Shown piece by piece: positions 55,790 through 64,000 of a stretch of DNA of 64,000 nucleotides (its first letter is position 1; each line of letters opens with the position of its first letter). The position numbers were made by a program, and so were the translations under genes. This DNA is from Rouxiella aceris. GTDB lineage: Bacteria; Pseudomonadota; Gammaproteobacteria; Enterobacterales; Enterobacteriaceae. Location of the stretch: assembly GCF_012933545.1 (NCBI RefSeq), contig NZ_JAADJU010000003.1, positions 310,001-374,000 on the forward strand, in the 5' to 3' direction. The notes under the pieces are model-generated. The model was given only the letters and a program-made list of their open reading frames with translations. It searched no databases and was not told the origin of the DNA.

Positions 55790-55941
55790 AGTCTTGCGGT
55801 GCGTCCATTCTACAAAGGGCAACAAGAGTAATGATTTTGTGAATAATTGCAAACTGCTGTGTTAAATAGAGGGCAAGGAAACGACCAGATGAGAAAGGCC
55901 AGAACACGGCGTAGCATGTCCTGGCCAGATAACGCAGGGAT

Positions 55942-56769
55942 TTATTTCTTCCAGAAATCGTCGAATACCGTTACCGGCGGCTGGCGTTTATGCTCGGTAC
56001 GCAGATACCAGTTTTCAATAATGGTGGCGTATTGCGGTTCCAGTGTTTTGCCTTCCAGATAATCATCAATCAGCTCATAGGTAACGCCGAGCGCCACTTC
56101 ATCCGGCAGAGCGGGACGGTTGTCTTCCAGGTCAGCGGTGGGTGCCTTGGTATACAGATGGGCCGGACAGCCCAAATGCTTGAGCAGGGCTTTACCCTGG
56201 CGCTTGTTAAGGCGGAAAATCGGGTTGATATCGGTGCCGCCATCGCCATACTTGGTAAAAAATCCGGTAACCGCTTCCGCTGCATGGTCGGTGCCGACCA
56301 CCACACCGGCTTTCATACCAGCAATACTGTATTGCGCTTTCATGCGTTCGCGGGCTTTTTCATTGCCTTTGATAAAATCGCTCAGCTCAATGCCAATCTC
56401 ACGCAATGTCGCTTCGCTAGCCAACACTGCATTTTTGATGTTAACCGTTAACACTTGATCTGGCTTGATAAAACTGATGGCATCGAGGCAGTCGGCTTCA
56501 TCGGCCTGAACGCCATACGGCAGGCGAACGGCAATAAACTGATAGCCTGCATCCGGCGACTCCTGACGTAACTCGTTAATTGCCGTTTGGCAAAGTTTAC
56601 CGGTAAGAGTAGAATCCTGCCCGCCGCTTATGCCAAGTACCAATGACTTTATAAATGGGTGAGCGCGCAGGTAAGTTTTTAGGAAATCCACGCTGACGCG
56701 AACTTCCTGCTCTGCATCGATTTGGGGTTTAACATGCAGAGCCTGGATAATCTCTTGCTGAAGTGCCAT
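55942..56769 (-). CDS. nadE: NH3-dependent NAD+ synthetase NadE
   Basis: 275 residues from ATG 56769 ([16 protein letters not shown]), with an excellent AGGAGG 7 bases upstream; longer in-frame starts lack family similarity. It amidates deamido-NAD to NAD with ammonia and ATP. The ATP-pyrophosphatase P-loop [32 protein letters not shown] and the C-terminal [17 protein letters not shown] are intact. Confidence 0.97.
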   Translation of the reverse strand: MALQQEIIQALHVKPQIDAEQEVRVSVDFLKTYLRAHPFIKSLVLGISGGQDSTLTGKLCQTAINELRQESPDAGYQFIAVRLPYGVQADEADCLDAISFIKPDQVLTVNIKNAVLASEATLREIGIELSDFIKGNEKARERMKAQYSIAGMKAGVVVGTDHAAEAVTGFFTKYGDGGTDINPIFRLNKRQGKALLKHLGCPAHLYTKAPTADLEDNRPALPDEVALGVTYELIDDYLEGKTLEPQYATIIENWYLRTEHKRQPPVTVFDDFWKK

Positions 56770-57262
56770 GACCATTCCTCCTGAAGCTGCCAGCGAAAAC
56801 CGCGGCAAAGAATTCTGTTTAATGTGCGATAGTTTAAAACTAACCTGCTCTGGAGAAAAGGACAAGGTACAGAGCCGGCTTGACAGGAAATTGTGCCGAT
56901 CGGGGCAGTGACGCAGTCGTCGATGGGCGAGTGCAACAAGGATTGGCAGTGAAAGTGCGGTCTGTAAGGGAATAAAAACAGAACATTGGCTATATTCGCA
57001 ACTGATTACAGACAGCGAATTTATTAGTCAAAGCGTAATGTTTTTGTATGTATCTATTTCAAAAGATATATAACCCTAAGAATGCGCTAAAACGCAGCGG
57101 TAAAAAGGGATATTTCCGCGTTAATGCTGTATATTGGTTGGCTGTTAATTATGCAAATGCCACGTAAAGGATCTGCAGGCCTGATTGAGGGAATTCAATT
57201 AATGGCATAATTATTCGTCGGCAACATGTCGTTATTTGCCTTAAATCTATTGGGGAAACAAA
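56770..57262. other. nadE-ydiY divergent intergenic region
   Basis: 493 bp with no supported gene. It should hold the two divergent promoters; 57120-57260 before ydiY is an AT-rich leader of about 140 bp. No named regulatory site recognised. Confidence 0.5.
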
Positions 57263-58027
57263 ATGTTTTTTCGGGTTGTTCGTCATTTACCAGCCTGCGC
57301 TATCGTTTGTGGTGCGGCGCTGTTTAGTCTTTCAAGTCTCGCCGATACCAGCGTGTTCACCGCGTTAGACGATCCTGCCACCGCCAAGAAAAGCTTTGAT
57401 GGTAACGTTCAGGCGGGTTATAGCGCGCAAACGGGTAATACCAGCAACTCGAGCCTGAGCGCTGATACCACCATGACCTGGTTCCAGACCAACACCGCCT
57501 ACAGCCTGTGGGGTTCGGCGCGTAACGCTTCTTCATCAGGTGTGCGTTCTTCTGAAAAGTATCAGGCCGGTGGCCGTTCTCGTTATAATATGGACGATCA
57601 GAACTACCTGTTTGCACAGGGTGACTGGTTAAGCGACCGTTATAACGGTTATCGCTCCCGTGATACCGCTACTGCCGGTTACGGTCGTCAGATTTGGAGT
57701 GGTCCAGTTCATACACTGAACCTCGAAGCAGGTCCGGGTGTCCGTCACGATGAGTACCAGCAGGGTGGCAATACCACCAAAGCTATCGCTTATGGCTCTG
57801 GTACTTACAGCTATAAAATCAGTGACACCGCGAAATTCAGCGAAGGTGTTTCTGTGTTAGCCAATGACGATACCACCATCAACTCAGAGACTGCGCTGAT
57901 TGTTGCTATCAACAAAAGCTTCTCACTGAAGCTGGCTTATGATGTAACTTATAACACCAAGCCACCTGCCAGTGCGCCGGATAAAACCGACACTGTGACC
58001 TCGATTAATCTGGTCTACGGTTTGTAA
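57263..58027 (+). CDS. ydiY: DUF481 outer membrane protein YdiY
   Basis: 254 residues, colinear with E. coli YdiY. An N-terminal signal peptide (cleavage after SLA near residue 27) is followed by a beta-rich body with alternating residues, DGNVQAGYSAQTGNTSNSS and LFAQGDWLSDRYNGYRSRD, ending in an aromatic/Leu strand (SINLVYGL) as in outer membrane beta-barrels. DUF481 proteins are described as acid-inducible or salt-induced outer membrane proteins; function unknown. AT-rich leader with GGGG before ATG 57263. Confidence 0.9.
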   Translation: MFFRVVRHLPACAIVCGAALFSLSSLADTSVFTALDDPATAKKSFDGNVQAGYSAQTGNTSNSSLSADTTMTWFQTNTAYSLWGSARNASSSGVRSSEKYQAGGRSRYNMDDQNYLFAQGDWLSDRYNGYRSRDTATAGYGRQIWSGPVHTLNLEAGPGVRHDEYQQGGNTTKAIAYGSGTYSYKISDTAKFSEGVSVLANDDTTINSETALIVAINKSFSLKLAYDVTYNTKPPASAPDKTDTVTSINLVYGL

Positions 58028-58047
58028 GTTTCAAATAGTCAGTACGA

Positions 58048-58077
58048 TAAAGCCAGCATCTCTGCTGGCTTTTTTAT
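58048..58077 (+). terminator. ydiY terminator
   Basis: AAGCCAGC-ATCTCT-GCTGGCTT stem followed by TTTTATTG. Convergent yeaH ends 38 bp further on. Confidence 0.9.
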
Positions 58078-58114
58078 TGCTGCTGGAGTACCGCTAACCC
58101 AGGGTAACGATGGG

Positions 58115-59392
58115 TTAATTATCAACCGTTTGCTTGTGGAAAAGCTCACGAAATACCGGATAAATATCTTCTGGTTCACGAATATGCTGCATGGCAAAGT
58201 TATCAAACTGCTGTTGCAACACCTCATATTCACGCCACAGGGTTTGATGAGCCCGGCGGGTGATTTCGATATAGCTGTAATAACGCACCATGGGCAGTAA
58301 TTTCTGTGCCAGGAGTTGATGGCACAGCGGTGAATCATCGGCCCAGTTATCGCCGTCCGACGCCTGCGCGGCGTAGATATTCCATTGCGCAGGATCGTAG
58401 CGCTCCTGGATCACCTCATCCATCAGCTTCAACGCACTGGAGACGATGGTGCCCCCGGTTTCCTGAGAGTAGAAGAACTCTTGCTCATCCACTTCTTTTG
58501 CCTGGGTATGGTGACGGATATAGACCACGTCGACGTTTTTATAGGTCCGGCTCAGGAAAAGATAGAGCAGGATATAGAAACGCTTGGCCATATCCTTGGT
58601 GGCCTGATCCATCGAGCCCGAAACGTCCATTAAGCAGAACATCACCGCCTGGCTGGACGGTTCCGGACGACGTTCAAAGTTTTTATAGCGCAGGTCAAAG
58701 GTATCGATAAAAGGGACTTTGGCGATTTTTTGCCGCAGTTCGGCGATCTCTTTTCTGATCCTTTCTTCTTCCAACAGTTGCGCAGGTTCACTGTTTTCAA
58801 CCTCGGCGAGGTCATTTTCCAGTTCGCGCAACGCCCGTTTTTTCCCTGCTGACATTGCCGTTCGGCGCGCCAGCGAGTTTTGCAAAGAACGTACAACGCT
58901 AATATTGGCCGGCACACCGTTGGAGGTGAACCCGGAGCGATGGGTTTTGAATTCGGTAAGCTGCTTATACTGATTTTTTTTCAGGTTGGGCAGCGCCAAA
59001 TCTTCGAACAGCAAATCGAGATATTCATCTTTTGAAATCTGGAACGAAAACTCGTCCTGGCCTTCGCCATCCTGACCGGCTTCACCCTGACCGCCGCCAC
59101 CCCCTCCACCGCCGCCCTGCGGGCGGTCGATATGATCGTGAGGCACAAAGTGATCGTTACCTGGATGAACGCGGTGGCGTAATCCACCGCGGCCCTGATG
59201 AAACATGGGTTCGTTGATATCTTCAATGGGGATCGACACTGACTCCCCACTGCTAACGTCGGTAACCGAACGCTTATTGATGGCCTCGGCAATCGACTGT
59301 TTGATTTGCGACTTATAGCGGCGTAAAAAGCGCTGGCGGTTAACCGCGCTTTTATTCTTGCCATTCAGTCGACGGTCAATAAAGTAAGTCAT
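58115..59392 (-). CDS. yeaH: UPF0229 / von Willebrand-type protein YeaH
   Basis: 425 residues from ATG 59392 ([15 protein letters not shown]), matching E. coli, with GGGGG upstream. A basic N-terminus and a long glycine run (about residues 93-102, [17 protein letters not shown]) precede a C-terminal VWA-like domain with the MIDAS motif MDVSGSM. YeaH is the conserved partner of the YeaG kinase in stationary-phase and nitrogen-stress responses. It lies 52 bp after yeaG in the same operon. Confidence 0.95.
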   Translation of the reverse strand: MTYFIDRRLNGKNKSAVNRQRFLRRYKSQIKQSIAEAINKRSVTDVSSGESVSIPIEDINEPMFHQGRGGLRHRVHPGNDHFVPHDHIDRPQGGGGGGGGGQGEAGQDGEGQDEFSFQISKDEYLDLLFEDLALPNLKKNQYKQLTEFKTHRSGFTSNGVPANISVVRSLQNSLARRTAMSAGKKRALRELENDLAEVENSEPAQLLEEERIRKEIAELRQKIAKVPFIDTFDLRYKNFERRPEPSSQAVMFCLMDVSGSMDQATKDMAKRFYILLYLFLSRTYKNVDVVYIRHHTQAKEVDEQEFFYSQETGGTIVSSALKLMDEVIQERYDPAQWNIYAAQASDGDNWADDSPLCHQLLAQKLLPMVRYYSYIEITRRAHQTLWREYEVLQQQFDNFAMQHIREPEDIYPVFRELFHKQTVDN

Positions 59393-59444
59393 ATAGCCCC
59401 CAAACAACGTTGCCAACGATCCCCGCATTGCTGAAAGTTGATTA

Positions 59445-61379
59445 TTACGATGATTTCCTCACGCGCAGATACCATTCACAAAGCAGACGCACCTGTTTAC
59501 GTGTATATCCTTTCTCCATCATTCGGTCGACAAAGTCATCGTGTTTTTTCTGTTCATCGGTCGACGTTTTGGCGTTAAAGGAGATAACAGGCAGTAACTC
59601 TTCGGTATTAGAGAACATTTTTTTCTCGATAACCGTGCGCAATTTCTCGTAACTGGTCCAGTTCGGATTACGGCCGCTGTTGTTGGCACGGGCACGCAGC
59701 ACGAAATTGACGATTTCATTACGGAAATCTTTAGGGTTACTGATACCTGCCGGTTTCTCGATTTTTTCCAGTTCGGCGTTCAGTGACTCACGGTCAAACA
59801 GCTGGCCGGTATCGGGATCGCGATACTCCTGATCCTGGATCCAGAAGTCGGCATAAGTGACGTAGCGGTCAAAAATATTCTGTCCATATTCCGAGTAGGA
59901 CTCAAGATAGGCAGTCTGGATCTCTTTGCCGATAAATTCGGCGTATTTCGGGATCAGATAGCCTTTCAGGTGCTCCAGATACTTCTCGGCAATGTCCTGC
60001 GGGAACTGTTCACGTTCAATCTGCTGTTCAAGCACATAGAACAAATGCACCGGGTTGGCTGCCACTTCGGCATGATCAAAGTTAAACACCCGAGACAGAA
60101 TTTTAAAGGCGAAGCGGGTGGATAACCCGTTCATGCCTTCGTCTACGCCAGCGTAATCGCGATATTCCTGATACGACTTGGCTTTTGGATCGGTATCTTT
60201 CAGGCTTTCACCGTCATACACTCGCATTTTGGAGAAAATGCTCGAGTTTTCCGGGGTTTTCAGCCGCGAAAGGATGGAGAAACGTGCCAGGGTTTCCAGC
60301 GTGCCAGGGGCGCAAGGGGCATGCACCAGCTCACTGTTGCTCAGCAGTTTGTCGTAAATCTTCATCTCTTCCGATACGCGCAGGCAGTACGGCACCTTGA
60401 CGATATAAACACGGTCTAGGAAGGCTTCGTTATTCTTGTTGTTACGGAAGGTCACCCACTCGGATTCGTTGGAGTGAGCAAGAATAATACCGTTAAACGG
60501 CAGGGCAGAGATGCCTTCGGTACCGTTGTAGTTACCTTCCTGGGTTGCCGTCAGTAATGGGTGCAAGACTTTGATCGGCGCTTTAAACATTTCGACGAAT
60601 TCCATCACCCCCTGGTTGGCACGGCACAGAGCACCGGAGTAACCGTAGGCGTCGGGATCGTTTTGCGCATGGTTTTCGAGTTTACGAATATCCACTTTAC
60701 CCACCAGCGCCGAAATATCCTGATTGTTCTCGTCACCTGGTTCGGTTTTGGCAATCGCAATCTGTTCGAGGATCGATGGCCAGACTTTAACGACTCTGAA
60801 CTTGGTGATATCACCGCCAAATTCATGCAGGCGTTTGGCTGCCCATGGCGACATGATGGTGCCGAGATAGCGGGTAGGGATGTTGTATTCTTTTTCAAGA
60901 ATATGTGCATCTTCCTGCGGGTTAAACAGGCACAGAGGATGATCGTTTACCGGGCTGCGTTCGCCGTTGGCGCTCAGCACATAAATCGGTACCCGTTGCA
61001 TCAGGGATTTTAGGCGTTCGGCCAACGACGATTTACCGCCGCCTACCGGGCCCAGTAAATACAGGATCTGTTTCTTTTCTTCCAGCCCTTGAGCCGCATG
61101 TTTCAGATAAGAGACAATCTGCTCAATGGCATCTTCCATACCATAGAATTCTTCAAAGGCAGGATAGCGCGCAACAACCCGGTTGGAGAATAGACGCGAC
61201 AGGCGTGGTTCAAGCGCGGTGTCGACCATGACAGGTTCACCTATTGCCATCAACAGGCGTTCCGCGGCATTAACATAAGCACTGCGATCTTGCCGAGCGA
61301 TGGTAAGAAATTCCTGCAGTGTGAACTCTTCATCCTTGGCAGCTTCATAGCGCTGGCGATAATGGTCAAATATGTTCAT
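59445..61379 (-). CDS. yeaG: PrkA-family serine protein kinase YeaG
   Basis: 644 residues from ATG 61379 ([19 protein letters not shown]), with AAGGACG upstream, the E. coli start. YeaG has an AAA+-like N-terminal domain (Walker [10 protein letters not shown] near residue 112) and a PrkA C-terminal region; it is described as a RpoS-linked Ser/Thr kinase for adaptation to sustained nitrogen starvation. First gene of the yeaG-yeaH operon; ycgB elsewhere in this window is a common functional associate. Confidence 0.96.
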   Translation of the reverse strand: MNIFDHYRQRYEAAKDEEFTLQEFLTIARQDRSAYVNAAERLLMAIGEPVMVDTALEPRLSRLFSNRVVARYPAFEEFYGMEDAIEQIVSYLKHAAQGLEEKKQILYLLGPVGGGKSSLAERLKSLMQRVPIYVLSANGERSPVNDHPLCLFNPQEDAHILEKEYNIPTRYLGTIMSPWAAKRLHEFGGDITKFRVVKVWPSILEQIAIAKTEPGDENNQDISALVGKVDIRKLENHAQNDPDAYGYSGALCRANQGVMEFVEMFKAPIKVLHPLLTATQEGNYNGTEGISALPFNGIILAHSNESEWVTFRNNKNNEAFLDRVYIVKVPYCLRVSEEMKIYDKLLSNSELVHAPCAPGTLETLARFSILSRLKTPENSSIFSKMRVYDGESLKDTDPKAKSYQEYRDYAGVDEGMNGLSTRFAFKILSRVFNFDHAEVAANPVHLFYVLEQQIEREQFPQDIAEKYLEHLKGYLIPKYAEFIGKEIQTAYLESYSEYGQNIFDRYVTYADFWIQDQEYRDPDTGQLFDRESLNAELEKIEKPAGISNPKDFRNEIVNFVLRARANNSGRNPNWTSYEKLRTVIEKKMFSNTEELLPVISFNAKTSTDEQKKHDDFVDRMMEKGYTRKQVRLLCEWYLRVRKSS

Positions 61380-61842
61380 AGATGCCCGTCCTTCGTTATT
61401 TAGCACAGGTTAAAGAGAGCCAGTAAAGCGGTGATGCAGCTCCCGGAAGAAAGTATCCCCAGTCTGATTACAGCAACCCTTATGCCAACTTGTTGAAGCG
61501 CTACTTTCTTGCGTAGCGTCTTGGTGATTGCCATAAGCAACACCAGCGGGTTACTTCTCAGTTGAGTCTTTCTCCTATCTATAAGCGTAGTTTGCCCTTT
61601 GAAAAATTTCCTCTGCCAAATTTGTGTTTTTTAAGCCATATCAATGACTCAGTTAGGGATATCTCGCTTTCAGGCCTTGCGGCACGGGGGATGCGGCAAA
61701 TATGAGCAAATTTTCGTCATAATTTTTTAATATTAAGCATATAAATTATTCTGTTACTTTAGGTTTTAGTGCCTAATCTCTGGCGCTGGCCGGGGGATCA
61801 TTTACACTAACGCTGATTTTTACTTTTTACGGATGAAATTCA
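61380..61842. other. yeaG-mipA divergent intergenic region
   Basis: 463 bp without a gene. AT-rich stretches at 61710-61760 suit promoters on both sides. A short repeated-looking run near 61480-61520 (CTTGTTGAAGCGCTACTTTCTT) has no recognised role. Confidence 0.5.
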
Positions 61843-62592
61843 ATGAAAGCTCTCCCTATCAAGGCGCTGCCTGTTGCTGCGCTGTTGGCCTTACTGAGTC
61901 AGTCTGCCCAGGCTGATAGCTGGTCTTTGGGTGCTTCGGCCCTGGTCAGTCCCGATCCTTATCGCGGCTATGACACCAAATTCTTTCCGGTGCCAATCAT
62001 CAATTATGAAGGGGACAGCTTTTACTTCCGTTCATTGATGGCGGGTTATTACCTGTGGAAAGACCAACAAAATCAGCTCAGTCTGGTGGCCGGTTACAAC
62101 CCTTTTGGTTTTAAACCGAGCGACAGCGATGACGAACAGATGAAACGGCTGGATAAGCGCCGCGGTACATTGATGGCGGGGGTGGCTTTTTCTCATCAGG
62201 AACAGTGGGGCACTCTGCGGACCTCATTAACCGGCGACACCCTCAATAACAGCAATGGGATGGTCGGCGATCTGGCCTATCTTTATACCTTTAAAGGCGA
62301 TAACTGGGCGTTGGTTCCGGGTCTGGGGCTGACCTGGAACAGTGCCAATCAGAATAAATACTACTATGGGATCAGCGGTGCCGAGTCGCGCCGCAGCGGT
62401 CTGGACAGTTATCAGCCGGGTGACAGTTTCAATCCTTACCTTGAACTCTCTGCGCGCTATAATTTCACACCGCAGTGGCAAGCATTCTTCACCGGACGTT
62501 ATATTCGCCTGGCGACGGAAGTGACCGATAGTCCAATGGTGGATAAATCTTATACCGGCGTGGTCTGGACTGGCATAACCTATAACTTCTGA
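61843..62592 (+). CDS. mipA: MltA-interacting protein MipA
   Basis: 249 residues with signal peptide (cleavage after AQA, residue 24) and a beta-barrel ending in aromatic VVWTGITYNF. MipA is an outer membrane scaffold linking MltA to PBP1B in murein enlargement. WSLGASALVSPDPYRGYDTKFFPVPIINY (split across residues 26-54) is typical of the family. It lies between yeaG and yeaE as in E. coli. Confidence 0.95.
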   Translation: MKALPIKALPVAALLALLSQSAQADSWSLGASALVSPDPYRGYDTKFFPVPIINYEGDSFYFRSLMAGYYLWKDQQNQLSLVAGYNPFGFKPSDSDDEQMKRLDKRRGTLMAGVAFSHQEQWGTLRTSLTGDTLNNSNGMVGDLAYLYTFKGDNWALVPGLGLTWNSANQNKYYYGISGAESRRSGLDSYQPGDSFNPYLELSARYNFTPQWQAFFTGRYIRLATEVTDSPMVDKSYTGVVWTGITYNF

Positions 62593-62784
62593 TGGCGTAA
62601 TGCACTCTAATGGTGCTTGTCGCGTTCTAAAATGGGGCATTTTGCCCCATTTGCACATCTGTAGTGCAGAAGGAGTGGCGACGCCGATTTTGCGATCGTC
62701 CTCACGTTATGGTTGGAATAGGGCGAGGCTTGGCCAGTGGCCACTCTCGCTGTCCGTCACTAAAGAGTTGAACAGGAGCAATTG

Positions 62785-63639
62785 ATGAGCGTGAAAACCG
62801 TGCAGTTCCCCAATGGTAGTCAGGTTCCCGCTATCGGCCAGGGTACCTGGTTTATGGGCGAGCGAGATTCGGCGTTTCGTTCTGAAGTCAACGCGTTACA
62901 GCAGGGAATCGATCTGGGGATGACGCTGATTGATACCGCGGAAATGTATGCCGACGGCGGCGCAGAGCGCGTGGTAGCTCAAGCCATTGCCGGGCGACGT
63001 GAGTCGGTATATCTGGTGTCGAAAGTCTATCCTCATCATGCCGGTGGCACGAAAGCTGTTCAGGCCTGTGAGCAAAGTTTGCAGCGTCTTAAAACCGACT
63101 ACATTGACCTCTATCTGTTGCACTGGCGTGGAACGATCCCGTTACAAGATACCGTGGTGGCAATGCAAACCTTGCAACAGGCCGGCAAAATTCGCCAGTG
63201 GGGCGTATCGAATCTGGACGTTGCCGATCTGCAAGAGCTGTGGCAAATCGAAGGGGGACGTGCCTGTATGACCGATCAGGTGCTGTATCATGCCGCATCG
63301 CGCGGTATTGAATATGACTTGTTGCCCTGGTGTCGACAGCAGCAGATACCGCTAATGGCCTATTGCCCACTAGCGCAGGCGGGAGGTTTGCAACATGATG
63401 TATTGTCGCATCCGGTGATGCAGCAACTGGCGCGAGCAAGAAATGTCAGTAGTGCGCAAATCGCACTGGCCTGGGTGACTCGCTTTGACAATATTATCGC
63501 CATCCCCAAAGCGGTACGTCCTGAACATGTGCAAGACAATGCTGCGGCGCTAACCCTACAACTGGATGCGCAGGAAATTGCGCTGATTGAGCAGGTCTTT
63601 CCGGCCCCTACAGGGAAAACGATGCTGGACATGGTTTGA
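62785..63639 (+). CDS. yeaE: Aldo/keto reductase YeaE
   Basis: 284 residues from ATG 62785, with AGGAG 7 bases upstream (a TTG one codon earlier is not needed). YeaE reduces methylglyoxal and related aldehydes with NADPH. The catalytic tetrad is visible: D and Y in LIDTAEMYADGG, K in VYLVSKVYPH and H in YLLHWRG. The cofactor segment is IIAIPKAVRPEHVQDN. It is convergent with yeaD. Confidence 0.95.
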   Translation: MSVKTVQFPNGSQVPAIGQGTWFMGERDSAFRSEVNALQQGIDLGMTLIDTAEMYADGGAERVVAQAIAGRRESVYLVSKVYPHHAGGTKAVQACEQSLQRLKTDYIDLYLLHWRGTIPLQDTVVAMQTLQQAGKIRQWGVSNLDVADLQELWQIEGGRACMTDQVLYHAASRGIEYDLLPWCRQQQIPLMAYCPLAQAGGLQHDVLSHPVMQQLARARNVSSAQIALAWVTRFDNIIAIPKAVRPEHVQDNAAALTLQLDAQEIALIEQVFPAPTGKTMLDMV

Positions 63640-63656
63640 CAGGCAGGGACGAGCTG

Positions 63657-63684
63657 GTACCCGTCCCCTTGAGGCGGGTTATTT
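63657..63684. terminator. Possible terminator between yeaE and yeaD
   Basis: ACCCG...CGGGT stem (63660-63680) followed by TATTTTAC on the plus strand, overlapping the yeaD stop. Short stem; weak. Confidence 0.4.
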
Positions 63685-64000
63685 TACGGCGATGATCATA
63701 GCCAGACGTGCTGGCTCAGCCGAGGTACTGATTTGTGACGCGGTAACCGCAGCTGTTTCAACACAGACCATGGTTTTATAGCCGTCGTCGGCCATATCTT
63801 TCATTGATACGGAATTCTTTTCGCCCGGATTCCAGCTCACCACATCACTGTTATGTTTGTGAGTGACGCTGATAGTGCGGTCAAATACGGGGTCGACAAT
63901 TCGGCTTTCAGCTTCTGGCGCGGTGTAGATGCGGTCAGTCTGCCCATCAAACGTCAACGCACCCTGCTGCTGAGCGGTGATCCCGCCTGCAACTTTATCA
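63679..64000 (-). CDS. yeaD: Glucose-6-phosphate 1-epimerase-like YeaD, C-terminal part
   Basis: The minus-strand frame is open to the window edge; about 106 C-terminal residues are visible, including LTFDGQTDRIYTAPEAES and MADDGYKTMVCVETA, colinear with the end of E. coli YeaD. The family is aldose-1-epimerase-like (galactose mutarotase fold) and acts on hexose-6-phosphates. The 5' end lies beyond the window. Confidence 0.93.
   Translation of the reverse strand, partial: DKVAGGITAQQQGALTFDGQTDRIYTAPEAESRIVDPVFDRTISVTHKHNSDVVSWNPGEKNSVSMKDMADDGYKTMVCVETAAVTASQISTSAEPARLAMIIAVK

Overview
The window is a chromosomal segment of a member of the Enterobacterales. This rests on the close protein-level match of almost every housekeeping gene to Escherichia coli K-12 counterparts and on runs of the familiar order (yebC-ruvCAB, znuBC/znuA-mepM-lpxM, pykA-hexR-zwf, rnd/minEDC-ycgL, ycgM-ycgN, dsbB-fadR-ycgB, dadA, yeaH-yeaG, mipA, yeaE, yeaD). 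A zwf-pgl-eda cluster with a DevB-type lactonase, and base composition around 50-55% GC in the core genes, suggest a Pectobacteriaceae/Yersiniaceae-like lineage rather than Escherichia. The genus cannot be fixed from sequence alone.

Layout. 1-7.9 kb: end of yebC, Holliday-junction genes ruvC-ruvAB with a LexA box, the zinc importer znuBC/znuA with a Zur-like box, mepM and lpxM. 8-14.9 kb: a small membrane protein, then pykA, hexR, zwf, pgl and eda, with four HexR-like boxes. 14.9-27.3 kb: ridA-family yoaB, yoaA, tsaB, a Slp-family lipoprotein, fadD (FadR box), rnd, minCDE, ycgL, a lytic transglycosylase, ycgM and ycgN. 27.6-31 kb: an AT-richer accessory patch with a ClyA/HBL/XaxA-like pore-forming toxin, a 2OG-Fe(II) oxygenase-like protein and a secreted-effector-like cysteine protease candidate. 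31.4-34.9 kb: dsbB, fadR and ycgB; nhaB, which sits between dsbB and fadR in E. coli, is absent. 35.3-52.7 kb: three consecutive giant paralogous genes on the minus strand (2018, 1899 and 1777 codons) inserted between ycgB and dadA. 53.2-64 kb: dadA (without dadX), an MFS exporter, nadE, ydiY, yeaH-yeaG, mipA, yeaE and the 3' end of yeaD.

The most unusual content is the giant trio. Each protein has a conserved N-terminal region of about 680 residues, a basic linker resembling a nuclear localisation signal, a tandem-repeat array, a SET methyltransferase-like domain, helix-turn-helix-like modules and a C-terminal domain resembling a circularly permuted OTU cysteine protease. The array is 12 or 10 copies of a 59-residue unit, or 6 units of a different HTH-like type. 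I read these as candidate chromatin-directed effectors or toxins for a eukaryotic host. That is inference from motifs only.

A second unusual signal is a family of about 131-bp MITE-like elements (four copies). Three copies are flanked on both sides by the same hairpin, and in two of these it is a 23-bp terminator-like hairpin. This indicates insertion into hairpins with duplication of the whole hairpin.
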